Source: a virus. From it: a stretch of DNA of 64,000 nucleotides. Position 1 is the first letter of the stretch. Each line of letters starts with the position of its first letter. The notes beneath the pieces were generated by a model. That model was not told the DNA's origin and did no database searches. It saw only the letters and a list, made by a program, of their open reading frames with translations. Where the stretch lies: positions 30,295 through 94,294 of IMG/VR virus record IMGVR_UViG_3300022745_000022, one strand, 5' to 3'. The translations under genes and the position numbers were made by a program. Shown piece by piece: positions 1 through 8,828 of the stretch.

Positions 1-539
1 GTCACCCCAACGTGGTGGCTGACGAGGAATCCGCATATGGTAATCCACTGGCCCAGTTCTACATCCACGATGAAGACCTGGTGGCCAAGAAAGACCAGGC
101 CGCCATGGACATCGAACAGGAAGCCTTCGGATATTCCAAGGAAGTGGAGTCCGACGAGAAACGCCTCAACGACTTCCTCATTTTGGCCGGCATCAACCCG
201 ATCGAGATTCCCAAGCTCGTCGACCGTCGCAAGCGCCTGCGCAAGATGGTGGAAGAAGATCCGCAGAAGGTCATCAAGCTGTACAAGACGGATCACTTCC
301 AGGAACGCGTCAAAGTCAATGCCTTCCTACAGGTCGGTATCTTCAAGATGGTAGGCAACGCCGTGTTCCAGTCTTCCGACAACAAGAAGCTCGCAGAGAG
401 CATCGATGAACTGGCCCTGAAGTTCACCGTCGACGAGATGAGCGAGGAAGTCCTGATCTGGAGCCAGCAGTACGACGACATCACCACCAAGGCCAAGAAC
501 GCAGCGACCGGCCGTCGGAAGCTGAACCCACTGGTCTGA
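1..539 (+). CDS. Partial hypothetical protein (5' end outside window)
   Basis: The reading frame is open to the window edge, so the gene is probably truncated at its 5' end; the first usable in-window start is GTG at 12 (175 residues). The visible part is highly charged and almost certainly all-helical, with clusters of Lys/Arg/Glu and no recognisable catalytic motif. It ends 12 bases before the next virion gene, so it belongs to the late operon. By position, just upstream of ring/neck-type genes, it may be a scaffold, head-completion or neck protein, but I do not recognise the family. Confidence 0.7.
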   Translation, partial: HPNVVADEESAYGNPLAQFYIHDEDLVAKKDQAAMDIEQEAFGYSKEVESDEKRLNDFLILAGINPIEIPKLVDRRKRLRKMVEEDPQKVIKLYKTDHFQERVKVNAFLQVGIFKMVGNAVFQSSDNKKLAESIDELALKFTVDEMSEEVLIWSQQYDDITTKAKNAATGRRKLNPLV

Positions 540-551
540 AACCCATAAGCC

Positions 552-1595
552 ATGGACGTACGGGAAATGCATATTGAGATCGGGCAGGCTACACAGTCAG
601 TAGCCTCTAATAAGCGCCGGAAACTGTTGCCTCCTGAGGTGGACTGGATCCTGAACAAAGTGGCCTACCGATATCTCGGCCTCCATGCAGGTAACCTTAG
701 AGACAATCCCGGAGCGGCGGATTCCCTGACCCACCTGAACAGGATTCAGACGGTACTGGGAGTCCGCCCGCTACCGGCCTTTGCACTGGGTACCGATCAG
801 ACCTTTGCAGTCATGCCCCATACCGTAGCTGAGCTACTCAGTGTGGAGGTCTGTGTGAACAACTTGTGCGGAGCTCCAAAGGAGACCTTACGCGAGCAGA
901 AGCTCCTACATGTCCTACGCCTCAAGCCCACCACAGCTTCCTCCAACTTCTATGAAAACGTAACCCTGACCCTGAACGGCAACACGATGTTCGACATGCA
1001 GGCCCACACCCAGGCCCGCAACAGGACCTTCACCGGCTTTCCATCGGCCACTGAACTCTGGCGTATTGCTGAGATGCTACTCGTGGAGCTGGGAAACCAA
1101 GGTTACAACGTGTACTTCGAAACCTACAATGGCCGCTACTTCCCACAGTCCATCATTTTCTCTGAACTCCCTTCCACCACCATCAACCTAACCATCGACG
1201 GTACCACGACCACGGCTGTGGAGCAGACCCTACTGGTCACCAGCTATCTGGAGAAGAACAAGATCTGGGTCCCCGGTCGGCTGCATTTCCAGACCCGACT
1301 GCCGGGCATGCGCAGCAGTGCTTTCGCGGACACCTACTATCGGAGCCCACTATGCCACCTCACCGACAACGTCGTTCAGGTAGACTTGGACAAGAGCTTT
1401 ACAGTAAGTGATATGCGCCTGCATTTCCTTCGCAATATGCGCCGCATTGACTTAGATTTGGGACAGGATTGCGAACTACCAGAAGGCGTCCATCCTGACA
1501 TCTGCGACCTGGCAACAGAATACATCAAGGTACTCAGGGAAGATCCGGACTGGGAAGTGAAGCTCAGAGATAACATGATAAGAACCACCATTTAA
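552..1595 (+). CDS. Virion structural protein, neck/tail type
   Basis: A 347-residue protein. The N-terminus has a helical signature (MDVREMHIEIGQATQSVAS, then LLPPEVDWILNKVAYRYL) that I associate with structural proteins of crAss-like and other Bacteroidota phages. The middle (about residues 100-260) is beta-rich with an NVTLTLNG-type strand pattern, and the C-terminus is acidic and helical. No enzyme motif is visible. It lies 12 bases after the previous gene and 10 bases before the next, in a late operon that continues into tail genes. A role in the head-tail connector or as a tail ring protein is inferred from order and composition only. Confidence 0.6.
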   Translation: MDVREMHIEIGQATQSVASNKRRKLLPPEVDWILNKVAYRYLGLHAGNLRDNPGAADSLTHLNRIQTVLGVRPLPAFALGTDQTFAVMPHTVAELLSVEVCVNNLCGAPKETLREQKLLHVLRLKPTTASSNFYENVTLTLNGNTMFDMQAHTQARNRTFTGFPSATELWRIAEMLLVELGNQGYNVYFETYNGRYFPQSIIFSELPSTTINLTIDGTTTTAVEQTLLVTSYLEKNKIWVPGRLHFQTRLPGMRSSAFADTYYRSPLCHLTDNVVQVDLDKSFTVSDMRLHFLRNMRRIDLDLGQDCELPEGVHPDICDLATEYIKVLREDPDWEVKLRDNMIRTTI

Positions 1596-1605
1596 AAACA
1601 TTACC

Positions 1606-2598
1606 ATGTACAAGAACAGGTATTTCAAAAACCCCTTCAGTCAGCTCGCCAGCTTCATCGGCATCACCACGGACCTGGATTACACTGCCCAGACCACCCT
1701 GGCCAACTTCATCGCCAACTCCGTGAAGGCTGGTGACATCGGTATCTTCAACGCCTCCAGCGGTGCCCTGATCTCCGGTCTCGGTGCCGTCTCCACCTCC
1801 CTTCCGATCGTGATCGCAGTCAACACCGGCCTGATGCCCGGTTCCACCACCAAGTACGGATTCAAAGTGTCGCCCTCCTTCAAGGTCGCTGACCTGTCGA
1901 TGGTGCGCACTCCGTATGTGGCTCCTGTCCTGGGTTCCCGCACGATGGTCTTCAACGCTGCTTCCGCAGTGGCCACTGGCGACATCCTGACCCTGAAGAT
2001 CCTGGATCTCACTGCAGGTTCGCACCCGCTGCAGTCCAACGAGTGGAGCTACACGGTGAAAGCCGGTGACACCTTCGATGGCGCCATGCAGAAGCTGACC
2101 GATGCCATCAACGACCAGACCTCCGTGCAGAACGCCGCCCGCGACCAGCTCGTGAGTGCAGCTTACACTGCCGGTACCAACACCCTGGCCATCACCAACC
2201 TGGACTATGGTGTCGTCACCAAGGTCTTCATCCCGACCTCCAGCAAACTGGCTTCCTTCACCATCGACACCGACACCATCGTCAAGACGGTCCTCGGCTC
2301 CGGTTTCCCTGCAGAGGTGAAACTGCTGGAAGAAGCCATGGCGATCGGCCAGAACATCAGCACCAACTACCCGATGGCCGGCACTGCGCCTGTGGACTAC
2401 GGTCTGCAGACTTCGGTGGTCGATTACAACGGTGCAGGTGCCCAGTACAACTACTACACCTTCAAGACCACTCGCTCCGACTCTTCCAAGATCCCCGGCA
2501 AACGAATCGATCTGTGGGCAGACGTCATCTTCCTGGCAGTCAACGCGAATGCGACAGCCAAGGCAGAAGAAGAGATCAAGGCAATCTTCGGTCTGTAA
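1606..2598 (+). CDS. Probable abundant virion structural protein
   Basis: A 330-residue protein, rich in Ala, Thr, Ser and Val, with no charged clusters or catalytic motif, as is usual for assembled shell or tube proteins. The segment GDIGIFNASSGALISG (about residues 45-60), followed by a beta-rich core, resembles a family of major structural proteins I associate with Bacteroidota phages. It is the only late gene followed at once by a strong intrinsic terminator (2623-2651), a common arrangement for a highly expressed virion protein. Candidates are a capsid decoration, tail or capsid protein; it is shorter than a crAss-like major capsid protein, so I do not call it that. Confidence 0.55.
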   Translation: MYKNRYFKNPFSQLASFIGITTDLDYTAQTTLANFIANSVKAGDIGIFNASSGALISGLGAVSTSLPIVIAVNTGLMPGSTTKYGFKVSPSFKVADLSMVRTPYVAPVLGSRTMVFNAASAVATGDILTLKILDLTAGSHPLQSNEWSYTVKAGDTFDGAMQKLTDAINDQTSVQNAARDQLVSAAYTAGTNTLAITNLDYGVVTKVFIPTSSKLASFTIDTDTIVKTVLGSGFPAEVKLLEEAMAIGQNISTNYPMAGTAPVDYGLQTSVVDYNGAGAQYNYYTFKTTRSDSSKIPGKRIDLWADVIFLAVNANATAKAEEEIKAIFGL

Positions 2599-2622
2599 GT
2601 TCTTCAGGAAACCCCGTAGCCG

Positions 2623-2651
2623 AAAAGGGCAGCCAACTCGGCTGTCCTTTT
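2623..2651 (+). terminator. Intrinsic terminator after the abundant virion protein gene
   Basis: A 12-bp stem (AAAAGGGCAGCC / GGCTGTCCTTTT, one G-T wobble) with a 5-base loop, the 3' arm ending in TTTT and followed by a T-rich stretch. It begins 24 bases after the stop codon of the 330-residue gene. It should cut off or attenuate transcription into the following tail genes. Confidence 0.85.
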
Positions 2652-2664
2652 CACTTTAATTACG

Positions 2665-2672
2665 TAGATTTA
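2665..2672 (+). promoter_or_regulatory. Possible -7 box (TAGATTTA) before tail genes
   Basis: TAGATTTA matches the Bacteroidota -7 consensus TAnnTTTG except for the last base, and sits 7 bases before the ATG at 2680, just after a strong terminator where a new promoter would be useful. I see no good TTTG-type -33 element at the expected distance, so this is weak. Confidence 0.3.
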
Positions 2673-2679
2673 TCCCACC

Positions 2680-3327
2680 ATGACTCCCAATGAACTTACA
2701 GACATCCTGGCCATGGAGATAGGTTCAGTCAATGACTGGGCTTTCAAGCGTTCAGTGCTTGCCAGGGCCAACGCTACACGGGCTCAGCTCATGAAGCGGA
2801 CATTGGAGAAGACGCCACAGGATCGTTCCGTGTTCACACAGGCCATCACGGTGGACATGGAGAACTTCAACTTCATCGACGGTACGGGACTGGAATGCGT
2901 ACAGAGCCGTAGTGTCTGTGATATCCCGGTACCGCTGCGTTCCAATAGCATCGTGTTCGACTATGTGGGGTCAGTGGATGGTTCGCATGCCTACCGGGAA
3001 ACCAATATCGGTATGTCCCAGTTCCTGAAAGCGGGACGCATGGGCGCCAAACTCATTCCATACCGGTACATGGACCCACGACTGTACATAGAGCACCCCA
3101 ACGTCGCCCGCGTACTCATCGTCGGCATCTTCGCCGATCCGGAAGAGATCTATAACCTCAACGCCAAACTCAGTGCCTGCAAGGACTGTGACTTCTGGGA
3201 AGCACGGTACCCCTGCAGTGAAGACATACTGGACATCATCATCAAGGACATCAGGGAATCCTGGAGGACGCGCCCTGTAAATCAGGAAGTGAATGGAACC
3301 CAGAACAAACCAGATCCTGCTACCTAA
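2680..3327 (+). CDS. Tail/neck structural protein (ring-type candidate)
   Basis: A 215-residue protein starting 28 bases after the terminator. It has a helical N-terminus (about residues 1-55), then a beta-rich region with IPVPLRSNSIVFDYVG, then a short helical tail. A helical start followed by a beta core that includes residues like FNFIDGTG and PYRYMDPRLYI fits the small ring/adaptor proteins of crAss-like tails. The gene overlaps the next one by 35 bases, suggesting translational coupling. Function is inferred from position between the abundant virion protein and the muzzle-like gene. Confidence 0.5.
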   Translation: MTPNELTDILAMEIGSVNDWAFKRSVLARANATRAQLMKRTLEKTPQDRSVFTQAITVDMENFNFIDGTGLECVQSRSVCDIPVPLRSNSIVFDYVGSVDGSHAYRETNIGMSQFLKAGRMGAKLIPYRYMDPRLYIEHPNVARVLIVGIFADPEEIYNLNAKLSACKDCDFWEARYPCSEDILDIIIKDIRESWRTRPVNQEVNGTQNKPDPAT

Positions 3328-3871
3328 GCATATCTACCTGGATTTCATCCATGCCTACGTGGTGCAGAACCCGGGTAATATCGTGTGTCGTGTACCGGGC
3401 TCCCGTCGTGATGCTGCAGCTCCGTTCGAACTCCGTGATAAGACCGGTAAGGTACTCATGACCTATGAGCGTTGGTACAGTGCCGTGAAGACATACTTCG
3501 AGCATGCCCGTGAGCAGATCATCCTTGGACGCCGACTACAGATCATGTTCGTTGGTAACATCTACGCCAAACGCATCCAGCGCAACTACCGCAAGAAGGT
3601 GATCAACTGGAATGCCACCAACAAGGTGGAGAAAGTGGTCAAAAATGGAAAGCTGGTCAGTAAGTACAATGTGTATCACACCGACCCTGACTATTGCCGC
3701 ATCGCCTGGGAACGACGCATGCGTGGGAACAAGCGGCCCCGTTTCAAGTTCACGCCCACACACAGCTCCAAAACCGTGAAAGGCTTCAAGCAGCAGTTCA
3801 GTGACGCGCTGAAGAGCAATCCGCATCTCAAATTCAAGTACGTGTACAACGCATACAAGTATGGAATATAA
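3293..3871 (+). CDS. Basic tail/neck structural protein
   Basis: A 192-residue, very basic protein (many Lys and Arg, e.g. RIQRNYRKKVINWN about residues 98-111), overlapping its neighbours by 35 and 11 bases. The C-terminal half has repeated aromatic and basic residues (FKFTPTHSSKTVKGF) that could contact DNA in the tail channel or neck. No catalytic motif is visible. In crAss-like phages small proteins in this position form rings between portal and muzzle; that is the best guess. Confidence 0.5.
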   Translation: MEPRTNQILLPKHIYLDFIHAYVVQNPGNIVCRVPGSRRDAAAPFELRDKTGKVLMTYERWYSAVKTYFEHAREQIILGRRLQIMFVGNIYAKRIQRNYRKKVINWNATNKVEKVVKNGKLVSKYNVYHTDPDYCRIAWERRMRGNKRPRFKFTPTHSSKTVKGFKQQFSDALKSNPHLKFKYVYNAYKYGI

Positions 3872-4661
3872 CAAGACCAGCATGAAGGCCGTCATCGGCA
3901 AAGTGGTACGCGACCTGAGTCTGCAGGATGCGACCATGATACCGGACATCATGGAATGGATGACCGAAGCCATGCAGGACATGCAGACCCGCTGGACCTT
4001 GCAACAGACCTGGTATGACGCAGAAGTGTACTTCTACAAGGTGGAGCTCCCCTGCGGTATGGCCATACTCACAGCAGTAGAGTTCGAAGGCAGGCGACTG
4101 CAGGCCCGTGACGTATCCCGTCATACTGGGCTCATTCCCCGTGTCGGTGACCTGGAGACTCCGGGCATCTGGGTGTCCTCCGTGAAGAAAGTCCGTACCC
4201 CCAATGGGTTCTATTCCTACGAACAGCAGACAGCCAGCATTCCCAACGCAGTACATGAGGACCACTGGTTCACCGAAGACGGCCCAGGATACATCCAGGT
4301 CTCCATGGAATCCGGTTTCGTACGCCTGCACATGAAAGAAGTGGCCGTGGACAAACAGGGCTATCCGCTCATCGTCGATCAGTATGACTACAAGGAAGCC
4401 TTGTACTGGTACACGCGCAAGAAGATGATCGAGAGCGGTTGGTCGGATACCGTGCTAAACTGGGACCGCTGTGATCACAACTATTCGGTACATGTGGACC
4501 GTGCCCGTGCAGCCATCAAGTACCCATCGACAGCACGCATGGAAACCATGATGGACCACGTCATGCTCATTCCGCCACAGAACTTCTTTGAAACCTACGG
4601 TAACATAGAACAAGCTTATGAAGTCCCTGAATCGAAATACACGTCCCAAGGGCCAGCCTGA
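3861..4661 (+). CDS. Tail ring/stabilisation protein candidate (P22 gp4-like position)
   Basis: A 266-residue protein whose N-terminus is an amphipathic helix pair (VIGKVVRDLSLQD, then IPDIMEWMTEAMQDMQ), followed by a beta domain with an evident strand run (YKVELPCGMAILTAVEFEG) and a C-terminal helical segment. This helix-then-beta layout, and its place directly before the muzzle-like gene, fit the tail-accessory/ring proteins that close the connector in short-tailed crAss-like phages. It overlaps the next gene by 44 bases. The assignment rests on gene order and my memory of the family. Confidence 0.55.
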   Translation: MEYNKTSMKAVIGKVVRDLSLQDATMIPDIMEWMTEAMQDMQTRWTLQQTWYDAEVYFYKVELPCGMAILTAVEFEGRRLQARDVSRHTGLIPRVGDLETPGIWVSSVKKVRTPNGFYSYEQQTASIPNAVHEDHWFTEDGPGYIQVSMESGFVRLHMKEVAVDKQGYPLIVDQYDYKEALYWYTRKKMIESGWSDTVLNWDRCDHNYSVHVDRARAAIKYPSTARMETMMDHVMLIPPQNFFETYGNIEQAYEVPESKYTSQGPA

Positions 4662-7600
4662 CCAGACTTACCGGTATGGTAAGAACGGTCTCAGCAATGC
4701 GACCCTGGGGACGGTGGAGAATGAAGCAGGCTTCGTACTGGAGCCCGCTGTCCTGCCGTACAAGTTCAATGGCGCTATTGCCACGGATAAGTACCCGGTG
4801 GTATTCTCCACCAATAATGTCCACTCGGCGATCGGGTATTACAATACCGACACGCATGCCTATGTGCCTATCCTGAATGATGCCACGATGAGCTTCAAGC
4901 TGGGATTCCACAGCGACTGGTACATCACCGGCGAGGCGCAGCGCAATCACCTTGGTGAGATCGTGGTGGCCTATACCAATAAGAACAAGGTCACAGGATA
5001 TCTGAACTGCGATAATCCCAATATTGCCCAGCTCGCTGACCTGAGCCTGTTTCCCATCGTGGAAGCACCAGCTATTGTCATCGGCCAGGAGACCGGGGGG
5101 TCCCTGTTCCCGGGAGCCTACTTCGCAATGAGCCGCTATGCCAAGAAGGATGGTACCATGACCGGCTTTGTCGGTAACTCCGGCGTGACCATTGTGGCCA
5201 ATTCCACCGGTAACCAGCTCACTGACCGCGTCATCACGATGCAGTTCACGGAGCTGGATACCAAGTACGACTTCCTGGAAGTGGCCATCGTTTCCAAAGT
5301 GGCCGGCGCTTACACCACGCCGCAGCTCCTACCAGAGATCCCTATCACTGCTTCCACGATGCGTGTGGTATACACCGGCACTGAGGTGACCACTGACCTC
5401 GCGCTGGAGAACATCCTGATCCCACCGGCGTATTACGAGAACGTGCAGACCATTGGTCAGCTCAACGGTAGCTTATACATCGGCGGCCTGGACTCTTCTC
5501 CAGTGATCAACATGCAGAAATGGGTGAACATGGTCAACGTGAAGTGGGCCAGCGAGCTGGTGAATGTTACCACGCCGGAACCAGCCCTTGTCCGCGGTGA
5601 GAAGCGCGGCTTCATGCACGAGGAAGTCTATGCCCTGTACCTGCAATTCTCCAAGCGCTCAGGAGGGTGGACGCAGTGGTTCCACGTCCCGGGCAATACT
5701 CCAGCCCCCATTAACCTGGCTCCATCGACCACTGGCCTCGCTGAAGGCATCACAGCCAAGCGGTTCCAGATAGAGGATACCATTCCCTCCTTCGACCTGG
5801 CCAGTAAGCGCGGAGAGACTGGCGTATGGCAGAATGAGAATGAGGTCTACCCGGACAATCCTGACTTTGACTCCTCACCATTTGGCGGCCGTAATCTCCG
5901 CGGACAGAAGGTACTGCATCACCGCATGCCTTCCATCACCTGGTGCAAGACCAATCTGTACGCCTCAGAGGTCAAGTATGGTAAGGACAGCCTGGACCTG
6001 CTCGGCCTATATCTCAGCAACATCGTCATTCCTGCAGAGTACAGTAAGCTCCTCGATGGCGGATGGCGCCTTGGCTTTGCGCGCAGGGATCTCTCCAACT
6101 CTACAGTGGTCGGCCAGAGTGCCCTGCTCCATGGGGCCCGCTTCGGCCACTACACAGGAACCACGGTCACGATCGACGTGGCAGACAACAACTACGTATC
6201 CACTGGAGGCAACTTCCACAGCGCACGCCAGCGCACCGGTCACGTACCGGACAAGGCTGTCGGTGTGGACCGCAAGGTGATGCGCATGCACCCCTTTGAC
6301 CTGCTATTCAGTAAGCCGACAGTGGCTCCTCAATACCTGTCCACCCACCTCAAACTGCGTCGCAACAACCTCATCTCAGAACAGGAGATCCTGGAGGACT
6401 TCGATCTGGGCAATGACACCAAGATCGGCCCCATCGTGTACCGCATCGACTACCTGGCCAAAGGCATTACACCCACCGTAGTCAATATCCTGCAGCGGTA
6501 CCGTAAGCTCATAGACCCCACTTACGTCCCCAACAACCTCTCGGTGAATAAGTGGAACAACGTGGATCTAGAGACGGCTTACGGTGCCAACCTGAGTTCC
6601 CCTGTGCTCGACGATGCAGACGTCCCCCGGCAGAACGTGCGCGAGCAGGATAGCCGCCAAGACATCAACTACTGCGCAAACTGGGAGGTCACCTTCCTGA
6701 GTAACATGATGAACCTCAGGGATGACGTGTATTCCCCATTCACACGCCAGACCATGATCCAGGCTTCCAGTAAGATCCTGGGTACGGCCGGCTTCGTGAC
6801 TTCCGGCGACACCTTTGTCAGTGAGTACGTGTTCCACACCTACGGATGGTGGGACCAGCTCAACACCAAGTTCAGCACCATCGCCGGTACCAAGGTCGTG
6901 CGTCGCATCGTGTGCGAGACTGCAGCCAACCTATACGCCCGCTATGAAGACCCGGGAAACCTGTACTCGCGATTCTACCCCAAGAGCCCACTGGTCAGGG
7001 ATGACGCTAACAACTACATCACCCAGTTCGTCGTACAGAAGGACCCTAACCAGTTCGGCTATGACAAGGACCTCAATGCGCTGAATGAGCTCACGCTCAG
7101 TGTCGGCATACACACGGTCAACGATCCCACGGATACCAAGCACCCATTCCGCATTCACCGGGGTGGACAGATCGGCCGCCAGGACAAAACCAGGAGCTGG
7201 CGCACCTTCCTGCCCCTGGATTACTATGAGATCAAGAAGAACGTGGGACCTATCGTCAACCTCAAAGGTCAAGACGATCGTCTACTCATCCACTGTACCA
7301 AGGCCCTGCTGGTCACCCAAGACAAGACCAAGCTGGAGAGCGATGTGCTCAAGGTCACACTCGGCGCCGGGGACATCTTCCAGTTCGATCCACAGGACGC
7401 GCAAGCTTCGCCGCTTGGTCACGCTGGCACTTTCCACGACCTGGCCGCAATGCTGACCCCGGTAGGCTACTTCAGTGTGGATACCGGTAATGGCATGGTC
7501 TATCTCTATAAGGGTAACCAGGTGGACAGCATTAGCAAAGGCCTGTACCTGGACTTCCTGAAGATCCTGAAGGTACTACCCACCAACGTACTACAAGGAG

Positions 7601-8088
7601 ACGGTATCACCGTGGGCTATGATCCGGAGAAGCAGCGTCTCCTGCTCACCGTGAAGAACGGGCAGCCTGACCGACCGTACAGGATATGGACCGGTGACGC
7701 GGACATCAACCTGCTCTCTCCTGGCGACCTGGTTCTGATGGACAATCGCTTCCTGGAGTATGTCGGTGTCAACGATCCACTGGTCTCTGCAGTCACCTGC
7801 GCCACACACCACATCCCGCTCGTAGAGAACTCAGAGTACTTCTACGCGTCTGGCAGCTACGCCAACGTGGAGATCACCGTGCTGGGTGGCATCTTCGTCG
7901 CCACCGTGGAACTGCTCGGCGTAGCGCCCTCAACCTCCGTATTCTATATAGACCCCTCAACCAACAAACTATACATTAACGGCGTGGTCAACGGCTTTGC
8001 GGTACCGGTGTGGACCCTCACGTGCAGGGCCACCTCCGACACTGGAGACACCACTGACTTCACTGTGGTCATAAATATCGCCCCATGA
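4618..8088 (+). CDS. crAss-like tail 'muzzle' protein, N-terminal and central part
   Basis: A 1156-residue protein. The N-terminus (NRNTRPKGQPDQTYRYGKNG, then VVFSTNNVHSAIGYYN), the SLFPIVEAPAIVIG segment, the GAYFAMSRYAKKDGT segment and NVQTIGQLNGSLYIGGL (about residues 278-294) closely follow the pattern I know from the large tail protein of crAss-like phages, named muzzle in the phiCrAss001 structure. It should form the distal tail tube and hold fibres. The C-terminus (about 1085-1156) is an Ig/cadherin-like beta domain. The usual C-terminal domain is missing here but is present in the next gene, whose ATG overlaps this stop (ATGA at 8085-8088). Confidence 0.75.
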   Translation: MKSLNRNTRPKGQPDQTYRYGKNGLSNATLGTVENEAGFVLEPAVLPYKFNGAIATDKYPVVFSTNNVHSAIGYYNTDTHAYVPILNDATMSFKLGFHSDWYITGEAQRNHLGEIVVAYTNKNKVTGYLNCDNPNIAQLADLSLFPIVEAPAIVIGQETGGSLFPGAYFAMSRYAKKDGTMTGFVGNSGVTIVANSTGNQLTDRVITMQFTELDTKYDFLEVAIVSKVAGAYTTPQLLPEIPITASTMRVVYTGTEVTTDLALENILIPPAYYENVQTIGQLNGSLYIGGLDSSPVINMQKWVNMVNVKWASELVNVTTPEPALVRGEKRGFMHEEVYALYLQFSKRSGGWTQWFHVPGNTPAPINLAPSTTGLAEGITAKRFQIEDTIPSFDLASKRGETGVWQNENEVYPDNPDFDSSPFGGRNLRGQKVLHHRMPSITWCKTNLYASEVKYGKDSLDLLGLYLSNIVIPAEYSKLLDGGWRLGFARRDLSNSTVVGQSALLHGARFGHYTGTTVTIDVADNNYVSTGGNFHSARQRTGHVPDKAVGVDRKVMRMHPFDLLFSKPTVAPQYLSTHLKLRRNNLISEQEILEDFDLGNDTKIGPIVYRIDYLAKGITPTVVNILQRYRKLIDPTYVPNNLSVNKWNNVDLETAYGANLSSPVLDDADVPRQNVREQDSRQDINYCANWEVTFLSNMMNLRDDVYSPFTRQTMIQASSKILGTAGFVTSGDTFVSEYVFHTYGWWDQLNTKFSTIAGTKVVRRIVCETAANLYARYEDPGNLYSRFYPKSPLVRDDANNYITQFVVQKDPNQFGYDKDLNALNELTLSVGIHTVNDPTDTKHPFRIHRGGQIGRQDKTRSWRTFLPLDYYEIKKNVGPIVNLKGQDDRLLIHCTKALLVTQDKTKLESDVLKVTLGAGDIFQFDPQDAQASPLGHAGTFHDLAAMLTPVGYFSVDTGNGMVYLYKGNQVDSISKGLYLDFLKILKVLPTNVLQGDGITVGYDPEKQRLLLTVKNGQPDRPYRIWTGDADINLLSPGDLVLMDNRFLEYVGVNDPLVSAVTCATHHIPLVENSEYFYASGSYANVEITVLGGIFVATVELLGVAPSTSVFYIDPSTNKLYINGVVNGFAVPVWTLTCRATSDTGDTTDFTVVINIAP

Positions 8089-8828
8089 ACGGATGCATGA
8101 ACCCTGCTGCCGCCAACTACAATCCATCGGCCACTATGCCTGATGGAAGTTGCCTGTTCCTGAAGAGCATCGGTGGCATCTGCTACCTGTTCAAAGAACC
8201 CATCGTGGAGCGCAAGGACTTCACGGTCTCCTACTCACTCATCGTGGATGACTGGGTATTCTTCCATAGCTACAAGCCGGATGCCTACCTGCAGACCAGG
8301 AACAAGCTGTACTGCGTCAAGGACAATAAGATCTACCGGTTCAACGATGGACCTCACGGCGTGTACTTCGACACCCCGGAGTCCTTCTTCATTGACCTGG
8401 TGGTCTCTGACAAGAAGGAAAGCGTGCTCTCCGCCCTTCAGTGGGTGACAGAAGTGCTGGATCCCGATGGCAAGGACAGGGAGCACCTGACCTTCACCCA
8501 CATCACCATCTGGAATAATTACCAGTGTACCGGCCGGCTGGAGGTGAAAACTGCCCTTAGGGAGTATGAAGCTTCCGCGCGCAAGAGTAAGGGGGCCTGG
8601 AGCTTCAACGATTTCCGCGACCTGGTCAAGGATAATGACCAGCCATTCCTGGGAAATCTCTTCCAGGATTTTGCCGTGGACACAAGCAAACTTGATGTAA
8701 ATTTACCCTGGTACGAGAAGGAACTACTGGTCGATGACCATTTCATCGTCCGCCTGGAATTTGACAACCAACAGGACCTGCAGATACTTCTCCACCAGCA
8801 TGGTGCACTCATGGATAAAACATACTGA
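8085..8828 (+). CDS. Detached C-terminal part of the muzzle-like protein, with a GC..NYNP..DGSC repeat
   Basis: A 247-residue protein that starts inside the stop of the preceding gene (ATGA, shift of -1). Residues 3-23 form one copy of the GC-x-NPAAANYNPSAT-x-x-DGSC repeat, common in Bacteroidota surface proteins and probably calcium binding. From about residue 35 it has VSYSLIVDDWVFFHSYKPD, a Tyr/Lys-rich beta stretch, FTHITIWNNYQCTG and KGAWSFNDFRDLV, which match the conserved C-terminal region I remember from crAss-like muzzle proteins. It therefore probably assembles with the product of 4618-8088 as two chains of one tail component. Confidence 0.65.
   Translation: MNGCMNPAAANYNPSATMPDGSCLFLKSIGGICYLFKEPIVERKDFTVSYSLIVDDWVFFHSYKPDAYLQTRNKLYCVKDNKIYRFNDGPHGVYFDTPESFFIDLVVSDKKESVLSALQWVTEVLDPDGKDREHLTFTHITIWNNYQCTGRLEVKTALREYEASARKSKGAWSFNDFRDLVKDNDQPFLGNLFQDFAVDTSKLDVNLPWYEKELLVDDHFIVRLEFDNQQDLQILLHQHGALMDKTY

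Noticed and set aside
1606-2598. Call as major capsid protein or tail sheath
   Set aside because: It is likely abundant, but is short for a crAss-like capsid protein, lacks a recognisable HK97-fold pattern, and no other contractile-tail genes are present.
8075-8095. Programmed -1 frameshift joining the two muzzle genes
   Set aside because: The frames differ by -1, but no X XXY YYZ slippery site or following stem-loop is seen; ATGA stop-start coupling is a simpler reading.
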